From contig JABEUW010000242.1 in the NCBI GenBank assembly GCA_013043945.1, positions 1 through 7,267 on the forward strand: 7,267 nucleotides of DNA, given 5' to 3'. Below, one piece after another: positions 1-6,570 of this stretch. The stretch's first letter is position 1, and each line of letters starts with the position of its first letter. A program made the position numbers and the translations under genes. The stretch comes from Vulcanimicrobiota bacterium. GTDB lineage: Bacteria; Vulcanimicrobiota; Vulcanimicrobiia; Vulcanimicrobiales; Vulcanimicrobiaceae. The notes under the pieces are model-generated. The model had not been told where the DNA came from, searched no databases, and saw only the letters and a list, made by a program, of their open reading frames with translations.

Positions 1-1573
1 GCGCATGCTGATGAACAATCTCGATCCCGAGGTTGCCGAACGCCCCGACGATCTCGTCGTGTACGGCGGCAGCGGGCGTGCCGCTCGCTCCTGGGAGGCC
101 TTCGATGCGCTCGTTCGCACGTTGCGCCGCCTGAAAAACGACGAGACGATGGTGGTGCAGAGCGGGAAGCCGGTCGCGGTCTGGAAAACGCACGAACGCG
201 CGCCGCGCGTGCTCATTGCCAATAGCAACCTCGTTCCGAAATGGGCGGATTGGGAGACCTTTCGTTCGCTCGAAGCGCAGGGGCTCACGATGTACGGGCA
301 GATGACCGCCGGTTCGTGGATCTATATCGGTACGCAAGGCATCGTGCAGGGGACCTACGAGACGTTCGCCGAGCTCGCGCGCCAACATTATGGCGGTACG
401 TTGCGCGGCCGCGTCGCTCTTACAGCAGGGATCGGAGGAATGGGCGGCGCGCAACCCTTGGCGATTACGATGTGCGAGGGCATCGCGTTAGTCGTCGACG
501 TCGATCGCACGCGATTGGAGCGTCGACGCGATTTGCGCTATTTAGATCTCGTGGTTGATTCGCGCGAGGAGGCGCTCGCGCGTGTCGAGCGCGCACGGCG
601 CGACGGCGAGGCGATTTCGATCGGATACGAAGGAAACGCGGCCGACGAATTCGCCGCCCTCTTTGCCGCCGGGTTCCGCCCCGATGCGGTCACCGATCAG
701 ACCTCCGCACACGACATGCTCAACGGATACGTTCCCTCGGGGGTAACGCTCGCCGAGGCCGACGCGCTACGCGCGAGCGACCCGGCGGAGTACGAACGGC
801 GCAGTTACGAGACCGCCGGCCGGCACGTCGAGGCGATGCTGCAATTTCTCGACGCCGGTGCGGTGGTCTTCGACTACGGAAACAATCTGCGCGAGGCTGC
901 GAAAAAGGCCGGCATCGCGCGCGCCTTCGAGTTTCCGGGATTCGTTCCGGCCTTCATTCGGCCGCTCTTCTGTCGCGGAAGCGGCCCGTTTCGTTTCGCC
1001 GCGCTCTCCGGCGACCCGGCGGATATCGCGCGCTGCGATCGCGAACTCCTCGCGCTCTTTCCTGAAGATGCGCACCTCCATCGCTGGCTCACGATGGCGC
1101 GCGAACGGATCGCATTCCAGGGGCTACCGGCTCGCATCTGTTGGTTGGGCTACGGCGATCGTGCGAAGGCGGGGCTCGCATTTAACGATCTCGTGCGTCG
1201 TGGGGAGCTCTCCGCGCCGATCGTTATCGGGCGCGACCATCTCGATACGGGCAGCGTCGCTTCGCCATATCGAGAGACCGAAGGAATGCGTGACGGAAGC
1301 GATGCAATCGCCGATTGGCCGATCCTCAACGCGATGCTCAATACCGCCGCGGGAGCGCACTGGGTGAGCTTCCATCACGGCGGCGGGGTTGGCATCGGCT
1401 ATAGCTTGCATGCCGGAATGGTGGTCGTCGCCGATGGTTCGCGCGATGCGGAAGAGCGCTTGGGCGCCGTTTTAACGACCGACTGCGGCATGGGCGTCGT
1501 ACGTCACGCCGATGCAGGGTACGACATCGCGATTGAGACCGCCGACGAAAAGGGCATCGATTGGCGTCTGTAG
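1..1573 (+). CDS. hutU: Urocanate hydratase (urocanase), 5'-truncated by window edge
   Basis: This enzyme catalyses the second step of histidine degradation: it hydrates urocanate to 4-imidazolone-5-propionate using tightly bound NAD+ and acts in the cytoplasm. The frame is already open at base 2 (an Arg codon) before the first ATG at 5. The family N-terminus normally has about 30 more residues before the 'RMLMNNLDP' stretch seen here, so the true start lies upstream of the window and the ATG at 5 is internal. Counting from that ATG, I see the glycine-rich NAD-binding loop GIGGMGGAQP (142-151), the DQTSAHDMLNGYVP block, and the urocanase signature FQGLPARICW with the conserved cysteine at 379. 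That residue would fall near the family's Cys410 once the missing N-terminus is added. The DHLDTGSV and MRDGSDAI blocks near the C-terminus are also present. The stop (TAG, 1571-1573) overlaps the start of hutI by 13 bases. No frameshift or missing catalytic block was seen. Confidence 0.97.
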   Translation, partial: RMLMNNLDPEVAERPDDLVVYGGSGRAARSWEAFDALVRTLRRLKNDETMVVQSGKPVAVWKTHERAPRVLIANSNLVPKWADWETFRSLEAQGLTMYGQMTAGSWIYIGTQGIVQGTYETFAELARQHYGGTLRGRVALTAGIGGMGGAQPLAITMCEGIALVVDVDRTRLERRRDLRYLDLVVDSREEALARVERARRDGEAISIGYEGNAADEFAALFAAGFRPDAVTDQTSAHDMLNGYVPSGVTLAEADALRASDPAEYERRSYETAGRHVEAMLQFLDAGAVVFDYGNNLREAAKKAGIARAFEFPGFVPAFIRPLFCRGSGPFRFAALSGDPADIARCDRELLALFPEDAHLHRWLTMARERIAFQGLPARICWLGYGDRAKAGLAFNDLVRRGELSAPIVIGRDHLDTGSVASPYRETEGMRDGSDAIADWPILNAMLNTAAGAHWVSFHHGGGVGIGYSLHAGMVVVADGSRDAEERLGAVLTTDCGMGVVRHADAGYDIAIETADEKGIDWRL

Positions 1574-2799
1574 CGGCGGCGCCGCTGCTGCTGCGGGCGC
1601 GCGCGCTGCTCACCTGCGATACCGACGCGCCGCAGCAGGGTATCACCTTCGAGGATCTCGGGTTTGTCGATCGCGGTGCGATTTTCGTACGCGACGGGCG
1701 CATCGCTGCAATAGGCGAGCGTGCGACGGTGGAGCGAGCGGCGAGCGCGTTCGATTGCGAACTCCTCGATCTTCCCAATGCGGTGCTCGTCCCCGGCTTT
1801 GTCGACGCGCATACCCATCCGCTCTTCTCCGGCAACAGAGAGCCCGATTTTCGCGCGCGTCTTCGCGATGAGCCCTCCCCGTTAGGGATGCTCTACACCG
1901 TCGCGCGAACGCGTGAAGCCTTGCTTTCGCCGGAGCGATTCTGGGGCGACGACGTGGAACCGCGTCTGCGTGCGATGCTCGCACACGGCACGACGACCGT
2001 CGAGGTGAAGACGGGCTATGCGCTGCATCGTCCCGGCGAACTGGAGTTACTCGATCTGCTCGTACGTGCGGAATCCGAGGAACGGCTTCCGTGGATGCTG
2101 CCAACCTTTCTCGGCGCGCACGCACTACCACCGGAGTTTCCCGACGCCGACGGCTACGTCGACTATTTAATCGATCAGTGCCTTCCCTACGCACGCGTTC
2201 ACGGTGCTCGTTATGCCGATGCGTTCTGCGAACCCGGATTTTTTTCGGCATCTCAAACGGAGCGCTACCTCGAAGCTGCTCGGCGAGAAGGGCTGCGATT
2301 GCGTGTTCATTGCGATGAAATGCAGCATGGAGGCGCCGCGACGATGGCACTCGCCCTCGGCGTCGACGCTATCGACCACGGAAATTACATCACCGACGCC
2401 GACGTCGAGCGCCTGGCAAGCGGAGAGACTGTTTTGGTCGCCTGCCCGGCAACGATCGATTACCTCGGGTTGAAACGGCACGCTCCGGTGCGCGCGCTCC
2501 TCGAACGCGGCGGTCGCGTCGCGCTCGCCAGCGACTTCAATCCGGGCACATCGCCCTGCCTCAATCTCCAACACGTCGCCTACCTCGGGAGAAAAATATT
2601 TCGCTTGAGTGCTGCCGAGGTGCTCGACGCGGTCACGCGCCAGGCGGCGCGCAGCCTCCGCATCGAGCGCGGCGTCCTGCGCGTCGGCTCTGTCGCCGAT
2701 CTCGTCGCGTTAGGGATCGACGAGCCCGATGAATTTGGTTGGTTGCACGGCGGGAATCTTGCAACCGCGGTCGTTCGTGCGGGGCGCGTGCTGCTATGA
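1561..2799 (+). CDS. hutI: Imidazolonepropionase
   Basis: A metal-dependent amidohydrolase that opens the ring of 4-imidazolone-5-propionate to give N-formimino-L-glutamate, the third step of histidine degradation. The 412-residue product has normal family length. I see the first metal motif VDAHTHP (His84, His86), the EVKTGYAL block, VHCDEM with the metal-ligand His250, DHGNY with His273, and the ASDFNPG block carrying the metal/catalytic Asp325. The start is TTG at 1561, inside the end of hutU. An AAAAGGG ribosome-binding stretch sits about 7 bases upstream (1547-1553), and no ATG or GTG fits the family N-terminus better. The 13-base overlap with hutU and the ATGA overlap with the next gene imply translational coupling in one operon. 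Confidence 0.95.
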   Translation: MASVAAAPLLLRARALLTCDTDAPQQGITFEDLGFVDRGAIFVRDGRIAAIGERATVERAASAFDCELLDLPNAVLVPGFVDAHTHPLFSGNREPDFRARLRDEPSPLGMLYTVARTREALLSPERFWGDDVEPRLRAMLAHGTTTVEVKTGYALHRPGELELLDLLVRAESEERLPWMLPTFLGAHALPPEFPDADGYVDYLIDQCLPYARVHGARYADAFCEPGFFSASQTERYLEAARREGLRLRVHCDEMQHGGAATMALALGVDAIDHGNYITDADVERLASGETVLVACPATIDYLGLKRHAPVRALLERGGRVALASDFNPGTSPCLNLQHVAYLGRKIFRLSAAEVLDAVTRQAARSLRIERGVLRVGSVADLVALGIDEPDEFGWLHGGNLATAVVRAGRVLL

Positions 2800-4091
2800 G
2801 CGAGCTCTTTATCGCCGCTCGCGCGGTCGTCGATGGAGAGGAACGGCGCGAGACCGGGTTCCTCGTCGAAAACGGTCGATTTGCGAAGATTGGCGATGCC
2901 AAAACGCTCCTGCTGGAGGCCGCGCATCGGGGAACGCCGACGCGACGATTTCCCGAGGATCGCCTGCTCGTTCCCGGTTTTATCAACGGGCATAGCCATG
3001 CCTACCAGGTGCTCTTGCGGGGGTGGGCCGATGACTGGAGCTTCGACAAGTGGCGCAGCGATGCGCTCTATCGTGTCGTTCCGCAACTAACACCCGAGGA
3101 CATCTATTGGGTCTTCGTATTTGCCTTTAGCGAGATGCTCGCCGCAGGCATTACGACGGTTGTCGAGTTTTTCTATCTCAACGGCGCGGGAAACGCCCAT
3201 GCAGAGGCGGCGATTCGCGCGGCCCGCGAGACCGGCATACGATTGATATTCGCGCGAACCTGGATGGACGCGGCGTACGCCCCTGACGCCTATCGCGAGA
3301 CGATTGCCGAGGCGCGCTCCCGAAGCGAAGCGCTTCTCGCGCGCCACCCCGATATCAATTTTTGCGTTGCGCCGCATTCACTGCATGCCGCGTCGCCGGC
3401 GATGATCGAAGCCGCGGCGGCGTTCGCCGAAGAATACGATTGCATGTTGCACGTTCACGTTGCCGAGGCCGCCTACGAAGGGGAGGCGACGCTGCGGGAG
3501 CACGGCGCGACGCCGATTCGCTTTCTCGACCGGCTCGGAGCGCTCAACGAGCGCTGCGTTGCCGTTCACGCGATCTATATCGACGATGAAGAGAAGAAGT
3601 TGCTCGCCGAGCGCGGCGCGCGCGTCATTCATAATCCGATGACCAATCAATACCTCGGCGACGGCATCTGCGATATCTCGAGCCTGCGCGCACTCGGCGT
3701 ACCGCTGGGGCTCGGCACCGACGCCGACGTGAAACCGTCGGCGATCGACGAAATGCGCGCCGCCTCGCTGCTGCAGAAGGTGGCGAAGACCGACGGCGCG
3801 GCGTTCGGTGCTCGTGCGGCCTTCGATATGGCGACTGCGAGTGGCGCGCGCGCGCTGCGGATCGATGCGGGGCGGCTGGAGGAGGGGGCGTTCGCCGATT
3901 TCGTCGTGCTCGATGCCCGCACGATCGATCCGTGGGCACCGGCGGTCAACGCACTGGTCTATCGCGGCGAAGATGCGTGGGTGCAGGGAGCGTTCGTCGG
4001 TGGACGGCGCGTCGGGGGGCGCGAGCCCAGCCCGGCGGCGAGGGCCGCGCGGGAGCGATTATGTGGAATCGCGGAACGCCTGGTTCCGTAA
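2796..4091 (+). CDS. hutF: HutF-like formimidoylglutamate deiminase (amidohydrolase superfamily)
   Basis: Likely converts N-formimino-L-glutamate to N-formyl-L-glutamate and ammonia, directly after HutI. The 431-residue protein has the amidohydrolase metal set: HSH (His66, His68), HVHVAE (His221, Glu224), His258 and GTDAD (Asp309). Against Pseudomonas HutF as I remember it, several substrate-site positions match: Gln71 after HSHAY, Arg87 in KWRS, Tyr127 in EFFY, and His194 in PHSLH. The residue three after that last His, an Arg in Pseudomonas (HSLR), is His197 here. The segment HNPMTNQYLGDGI mixes TRZ/ATZ deaminase features (HNPxxN) with HutF ones (LGDGI). The ATG at 2796 overlaps the hutI stop as ATGA; an in-frame GTG further upstream would add residues unlike the family. 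The 3' end overlaps the convergent gene by 33 bases. The alternative is another TRZ/ATZ-type deaminase; the operon position favours HutF. Confidence 0.68.
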   Translation: MSELFIAARAVVDGEERRETGFLVENGRFAKIGDAKTLLLEAAHRGTPTRRFPEDRLLVPGFINGHSHAYQVLLRGWADDWSFDKWRSDALYRVVPQLTPEDIYWVFVFAFSEMLAAGITTVVEFFYLNGAGNAHAEAAIRAARETGIRLIFARTWMDAAYAPDAYRETIAEARSRSEALLARHPDINFCVAPHSLHAASPAMIEAAAAFAEEYDCMLHVHVAEAAYEGEATLREHGATPIRFLDRLGALNERCVAVHAIYIDDEEKKLLAERGARVIHNPMTNQYLGDGICDISSLRALGVPLGLGTDADVKPSAIDEMRAASLLQKVAKTDGAAFGARAAFDMATASGARALRIDAGRLEEGAFADFVVLDARTIDPWAPAVNALVYRGEDAWVQGAFVGGRRVGGREPSPAARAARERLCGIAERLVP

Positions 4092-4856
4092 GAGACGCAT
4101 GAACGTGCCGAAGCGCGCGTTGTTCTCCGGAGTCGAGGGCATCTCGGTATAGACGACGATCGCGGCACGACGGCGATCGCCGGTCGTGAGAATTCCGCCG
4201 TCGTGGGTCACCTCGCTCGTGTCGCCGGTCTTGTGGGCGAATCGGTCCCCGGGGGCGAGCCCAAGGCTGAGCTTGTCGTTCCAACGTTGTTCGCCGAGCC
4301 ACCCTTCGATGATCTCTGCGCCGGGAAACGCACGTTCGGCGATCTGCCGGAAGAGCCGCGCCGCATCGCGCGCGGGATGCGCGTTCCGATGCTTCCCATC
4401 CCACTGCGGATCGAAGATCAGCGGATCGCTCCCGGAGAGCTTTCGGTAGAAGCCGGTCGCTTCGAGGCCGAGCTCCTCGCGAACGATCTCCGTCGCCTCC
4501 TCGCGGCCGAGGCGATCGAAGAGCTCGTTGGTCGCCACGTTATCCGAGCGATCGATCGCGTAGCGGCAGAGCTCCGCGATGCTTGCCGGGTAGCCCGGCT
4601 CGATCGGGGAGGGAGCGTCGTTGAGTGTCTGGTTCTCGGCGCGGACGGGGCGTCGCTCGTCGAGCGCCAGCTTGCCACGTGCGGCGAGGAGGAACGCTGC
4701 CGCAGCGAGCGGAGTCTTAATCGTGCTGGCGGGATAGACCGGGCGATCCGCATCCAGGGTCAGTGCCGGCCCGCTCGGGGTCAGGGGTTCCCACAGAATC
4801 GATGGGCGAAGGAGCCCGGCGCGCTCGGCGTACTCTTGAAGATCCGAACTCTCCAT
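4059..4856 (-). CDS. Class A beta-lactamase-fold serine hydrolase, no signal peptide
   Basis: A 265-residue protein of the penicillin-recognising serine hydrolase fold. The SxxK motif is STIK (Ser44, Lys47), the SDN motif is at 104-106 and the KTG motif at 209-211. The intervals of 60 and 105 residues match class A beta-lactamases almost exactly. However, the region where the omega-loop ExxLN should lie (around residue 140, FYRKLSGSD) has no such motif, so the deacylating glutamate appears to be missing. No hydrophobic leader precedes the domain, either from the chosen ATG (complement of 4854-4856) or in the open frame upstream to 5087. That upstream frame would run through the divergent promoter and the opposing gene, so I reject it as coding. 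A GGAAGG-like ribosome site lies about 10 bases before the ATG. It may be a peptidase, esterase or degenerate lactamase relative; antibiotic resistance is not supported. It converges on hutF. Confidence 0.82.
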   Translation of the reverse strand: MESSDLQEYAERAGLLRPSILWEPLTPSGPALTLDADRPVYPASTIKTPLAAAAFLLAARGKLALDERRPVRAENQTLNDAPSPIEPGYPASIAELCRYAIDRSDNVATNELFDRLGREEATEIVREELGLEATGFYRKLSGSDPLIFDPQWDGKHRNAHPARDAARLFRQIAERAFPGAEIIEGWLGEQRWNDKLSLGLAPGDRFAHKTGDTSEVTHDGGILTTGDRRRAAIVVYTEMPSTPENNARFGTFMRLLRNQAFRDST

Positions 4857-4917
4857 GTAGCGAGGGCCCTTCCAGAGTCGCCGCTGCAACCCTGGCTCAC
4901 GGGATGGGTTAAGAGTG

Positions 4918-4935
4918 CGTGTAAGCACTTGCACG
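4918..4935. promoter_or_regulatory. Candidate operator, copy 1 (18-bp palindrome)
   Basis: The sequence CGTGTAAGCACTTGCACG pairs with itself at 7 of 9 positions around a centre between 4926 and 4927. It matches copy 2 (4961-4978) at 14 of 18 bases in the same orientation. It overlaps the candidate -35 hexamer (4929-4934), where a bound protein would block the polymerase. Length and symmetry fit a homodimeric helix-turn-helix regulator. The best candidate in the window is the TetR-family protein encoded at 5944-6570; that link is inference. Confidence 0.6.
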
Positions 4936-4957
4936 CAGTGCGCGAATAGAGTATTCT
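4929..4957 (+). promoter_or_regulatory. Candidate sigma-70-type promoter for the STAS-efflux operon
   Basis: A -35-like TTGCAC (4929-4934) and a -10-like TATTCT (4952-4957) are separated by exactly 17 bp. They match the consensus at 3 of 6 and 4 of 6 positions, so the boxes alone are weak. The spacing and the flanking operator copies add support. Transcription would start near 4964 and leave a leader of about 28 bases before the ATG at 4992. Confidence 0.4.
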
Positions 4958-4960
4958 GCT

Positions 4961-4978
4961 CGTGCAAGTACTTGCTTG
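4961..4978. promoter_or_regulatory. Candidate operator, copy 2 (18-bp palindrome)
   Basis: The sequence CGTGCAAGTACTTGCTTG contains a perfect 12-bp palindrome, GCAAGTACTTGC (4964-4975). Over 18 bp it pairs at 7 of 9 positions. Its centre (4969.5) is 43 bp from that of copy 1, close to four helical turns, so dimers on both sites would lie on the same face of the DNA. It covers the predicted transcription start of the rightward operon. Confidence 0.6.
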
Positions 4979-4991
4979 CACCAAAAACACG

Positions 4992-5288
4992 ATGAAGACA
5001 AAGAGCACCAAAGTCCAAATTTTCGCGAGCGACCTCCTCGATATCGAGCGGGATGAGGCGCGTATCGACGCAATCGTCGATCGGCACACCGAACGGGTCG
5101 TCGTCGATATCGCCGAACTCGCGATCCTCGACGTCGGACGGATGCGCAGCCTGGTCGCGCTACTGCGCCGAAGCCGCGCCCATGGCATCGAGTTCTCGGT
5201 CCGTACCTCGCATGAGGAGGTGCGGCGCCAGCTCGCCCTCACAGGGCTCGACCGTATCCTCGAGATCGACGGAGATAGCGCGGCATGA
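4992..5288 (+). CDS. Small STAS-domain protein (anti-sigma factor antagonist-like) lacking the phospho-serine
   Basis: A 98-residue, single-domain cytoplasmic protein. The core beta strand VVVDIAEL, the turn LDVGRMRSLVALLRRSRAHGIEF, and the tail VRRQLALTGLDRILEI follow the pattern of STAS domains such as SpoIIAA. In classical antagonists the loop reads D-S-S-G, and the second Ser is phosphorylated by the partner anti-sigma kinase. Here it reads Asp47-Val48-Gly49-Arg50, so both serines are gone. It may be a non-switchable binding module, or a STAS protein with another role. No kinase, phosphatase or sigma factor gene is next to it. I chose the ATG at 4992, though it has no clear ribosome site, because an in-frame GTG at 4962 lies at or before the predicted transcript start. 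The stop overlaps the next ATG (ATGA). Confidence 0.78.
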   Translation: MKTKSTKVQIFASDLLDIERDEARIDAIVDRHTERVVVDIAELAILDVGRMRSLVALLRRSRAHGIEFSVRTSHEEVRRQLALTGLDRILEIDGDSAA

Positions 5289-5947
5289 TCGTCCGATTTT
5301 TTCTCGTCCTCGCACTCGTGCCGGGGTTGCTCGCGCTCTCCGCGCCCTCACCCACGCCGAGCCTTCGCCCGATGAGCGCCGCGGGGATCGTCGACAAAAT
5401 GCTCGAGCGAAACCCGGGACTCGCGAGTTATAGCGTGCGCGTCCACGTGACGACGCACATGTTCTCGTTTCCGTTTCTTTCGCCGACGCTCGATGGAACC
5501 TCATACTACAAGCGACCGAGTAAATTCGTCGTCGTCTTCGATCGCGTTCCGGCCTATGCGGCGGGCTTCTCGAAAATATTCAATAACGTCGGAGACCCCG
5601 GCGCGTGGTCGCACGATAATGTGGTTTCGTATGACGGAACGCGTATGTGGAACGGGCGCCCCGTCTACGTGTTGAAAGTCGCACCCCGGCAGTACAGCGA
5701 TATTCTTGCCTATGCACACGCCATCGTCGACCCTGAGAATTGGGAGCTCGTCGTGATGACCTGGCATTATCGCGACGGCGGGACGATTTCGATGCGCCAG
5801 TGGTACCGTCGCGAACACGGCTACGACGTGCTTGCCGAACAGAGCGCCGATATTAACTTTCGCGTCCATGCGAGTTCGCACGCGACCTACGGCAAATATC
5901 AACTGAACGTCCCGATCGCCAACACCGTCTTTACGGGTGGCAAGTGA
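5285..5947 (+). CDS. Secreted protein, possibly LolA-like fold
   Basis: A 220-residue protein with a clear N-terminal export signal: Arg4, a hydrophobic core from about 5 to 18, and a likely cleavage after Ala20 (LLALSA). There is no lipobox cysteine, so it is probably soluble in the periplasm or secreted. The mature part begins with a helix (AAGIVDKMLERNPGLASYSVRVHV) and continues with alternating strands. These include YYKRPSKFVVVFDRVP and, after a break, VDPENWELVVMTWHYRDGGTISMRQWY. A helix of 'x-V-x-x-M-L-x-x-N/Y-x-x-L-x-S-Y' followed by 'KxPxKF/R' strands resembles LolA/LolB-type and related outer-membrane lipoprotein-sorting proteins. I cannot confirm the family. The ATG overlaps the STAS gene stop, with a GGAG ribosome site about 10 bases upstream. 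The end overlaps the TetR gene by 4 bases. Confidence 0.72.
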   Translation: MIVRFFLVLALVPGLLALSAPSPTPSLRPMSAAGIVDKMLERNPGLASYSVRVHVTTHMFSFPFLSPTLDGTSYYKRPSKFVVVFDRVPAYAAGFSKIFNNVGDPGAWSHDNVVSYDGTRMWNGRPVYVLKVAPRQYSDILAYAHAIVDPENWELVVMTWHYRDGGTISMRQWYRREHGYDVLAEQSADINFRVHASSHATYGKYQLNVPIANTVFTGGK

Positions 5948-6570
5948 GCGCCCATAGTGCGACGGTTCGCGCCGACGAACGGCGCACGGCCGGGACCGAT
6001 GCAACGCGCGAGCGGATCCTCCATGCCGCTCGCGAGGTCGTCGCTCGGAAAGGGAAGCGTGCGGCGACGACTCGCGAGATCGCCGAAGTAGCAGGCGTCA
6101 ACGAAACGACCCTCTTCCGACACTTTGGGACGAAAGAAAAACTACTTTTCGAACTCGTAGAATACTGTTGCCCGAGCACCTCGATCGATGAGTACACCGT
6201 TTCGCTGCGCGGATCGGTCGAGAGCGATTTAATGACGATCGGCAACTTTCTTATGGAGCGCCTCTGGAATATGCGCGATATGGTGCGCTGGTCGATGGTC
6301 GAGGACGATTACGAAACGAACGTATACGGCTCGGCGACATGGCGCCCACAGAATGCGGTTCGCGAGGCGCTCGTTGCCTTTATGGCCTCACGCGTGGAGC
6401 GGGGCGAGATCGTCGGCAACCCTGAGGACCTCGCCGCTGTTTTCGGATCGATGATCTTCGCGCACGTGATGGGACGTCAGAAATACCCCGATGTTCGTTT
6501 TTACGCAGATCAAGAATATGGGCTGCGGATGTACATTCAAATCTTTCTCAATGGATCGAGGAGCAAGTAA
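5944..6570 (+). CDS. TetR-family transcriptional regulator
   Basis: A 208-residue, one-component repressor type. The N-terminal DNA-binding domain (about 20-68) is typical: TRERILHAAREVVARKGK, then the helix-turn-helix TTREIAEVAGVNETTLFRHF (42-61) and the closing TKEKLLFELV. The C-terminal ligand-binding and dimerisation part (about 70-205) is less conserved, as usual, and includes the segment ALVAFMASRVERGEIVGNPEDLAAVFGSMIFA common in this family. The start is GTG at 5944, overlapping the previous stop (GTGA), with a GGGTGG stretch just upstream; no later start would keep the full DNA-binding domain. Its place directly before an efflux membrane fusion protein gene fits a ligand-induced efflux repressor. 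It probably controls its own operon through the palindromes at 4918-4935 and 4961-4978, which is inference. Confidence 0.93.
   Translation: MSAHSATVRADERRTAGTDATRERILHAAREVVARKGKRAATTREIAEVAGVNETTLFRHFGTKEKLLFELVEYCCPSTSIDEYTVSLRGSVESDLMTIGNFLMERLWNMRDMVRWSMVEDDYETNVYGSATWRPQNAVREALVAFMASRVERGEIVGNPEDLAAVFGSMIFAHVMGRQKYPDVRFYADQEYGLRMYIQIFLNGSRSK

Larger units (their letters stand above)
4916..4980. repeat. Long inverted repeat spanning the two operator copies
   Basis: Bases 4916-4935 match the reverse complement of 4961-4980 at 16 of 20 positions. A small perfect inverted repeat, GAATA-GAG-TATTC (4944-4956), lies near the middle. The arms enclose 25 bases. There is no following T-run, so the layout looks like a regulatory site and not a terminator. 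Confidence 0.65.
4857..4991. promoter_or_regulatory. Divergent intergenic control region
   Basis: The only real gap between genes in the window. It separates the leftward serine hydrolase from the rightward STAS-efflux operon. The right two-thirds carry paired palindromic sites and a candidate rightward promoter, described separately. The part from 4857 to 4915 shows only a possible ribosome-binding stretch for the leftward gene. I found no convincing -10/-35 pair for the leftward gene. Confidence 0.7.

Noticed and set aside
1643..2350. A 235-codon open frame on the - strand inside hutI.
   Set aside because: Its product is very rich in Arg with no domain pattern, and it lies fully opposite hutI, whose motifs are intact.
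4165..4188. Near-perfect inverted repeat around GGCGATCGCC as a terminator for the hut operon.
   Set aside because: The stem has a one-base bulge, there is no following T-run, and it lies in coding sequence of the serine hydrolase; GC-rich coding DNA gives such stems by chance.
4059..4856. A beta-lactamase resistance gene.
   Set aside because: The omega-loop glutamate motif and an export signal are not visible, so hydrolysis of beta-lactams in the periplasm is not supported.
4203..4949. A 248-codon open frame on the + strand opposite the serine hydrolase.
   Set aside because: It is the complement of a gene with clear catalytic motifs at correct spacing, shows no recognisable domain, and runs into the control region. 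Such long shadow frames are common in GC-rich DNA.
4962..4991. GTG at 4962 as an earlier start for the STAS protein, adding 10 residues.
   Set aside because: It lies in operator copy 2 at or before the predicted transcription start, has no good ribosome site, and the added residues are not part of a STAS domain.
4857..5087. N-terminal extension of the serine hydrolase up to an upstream ATG, adding 77 residues.
   Set aside because: The extension has no signal peptide or family similarity, crosses the operators, and is antisense to the start of the STAS gene.
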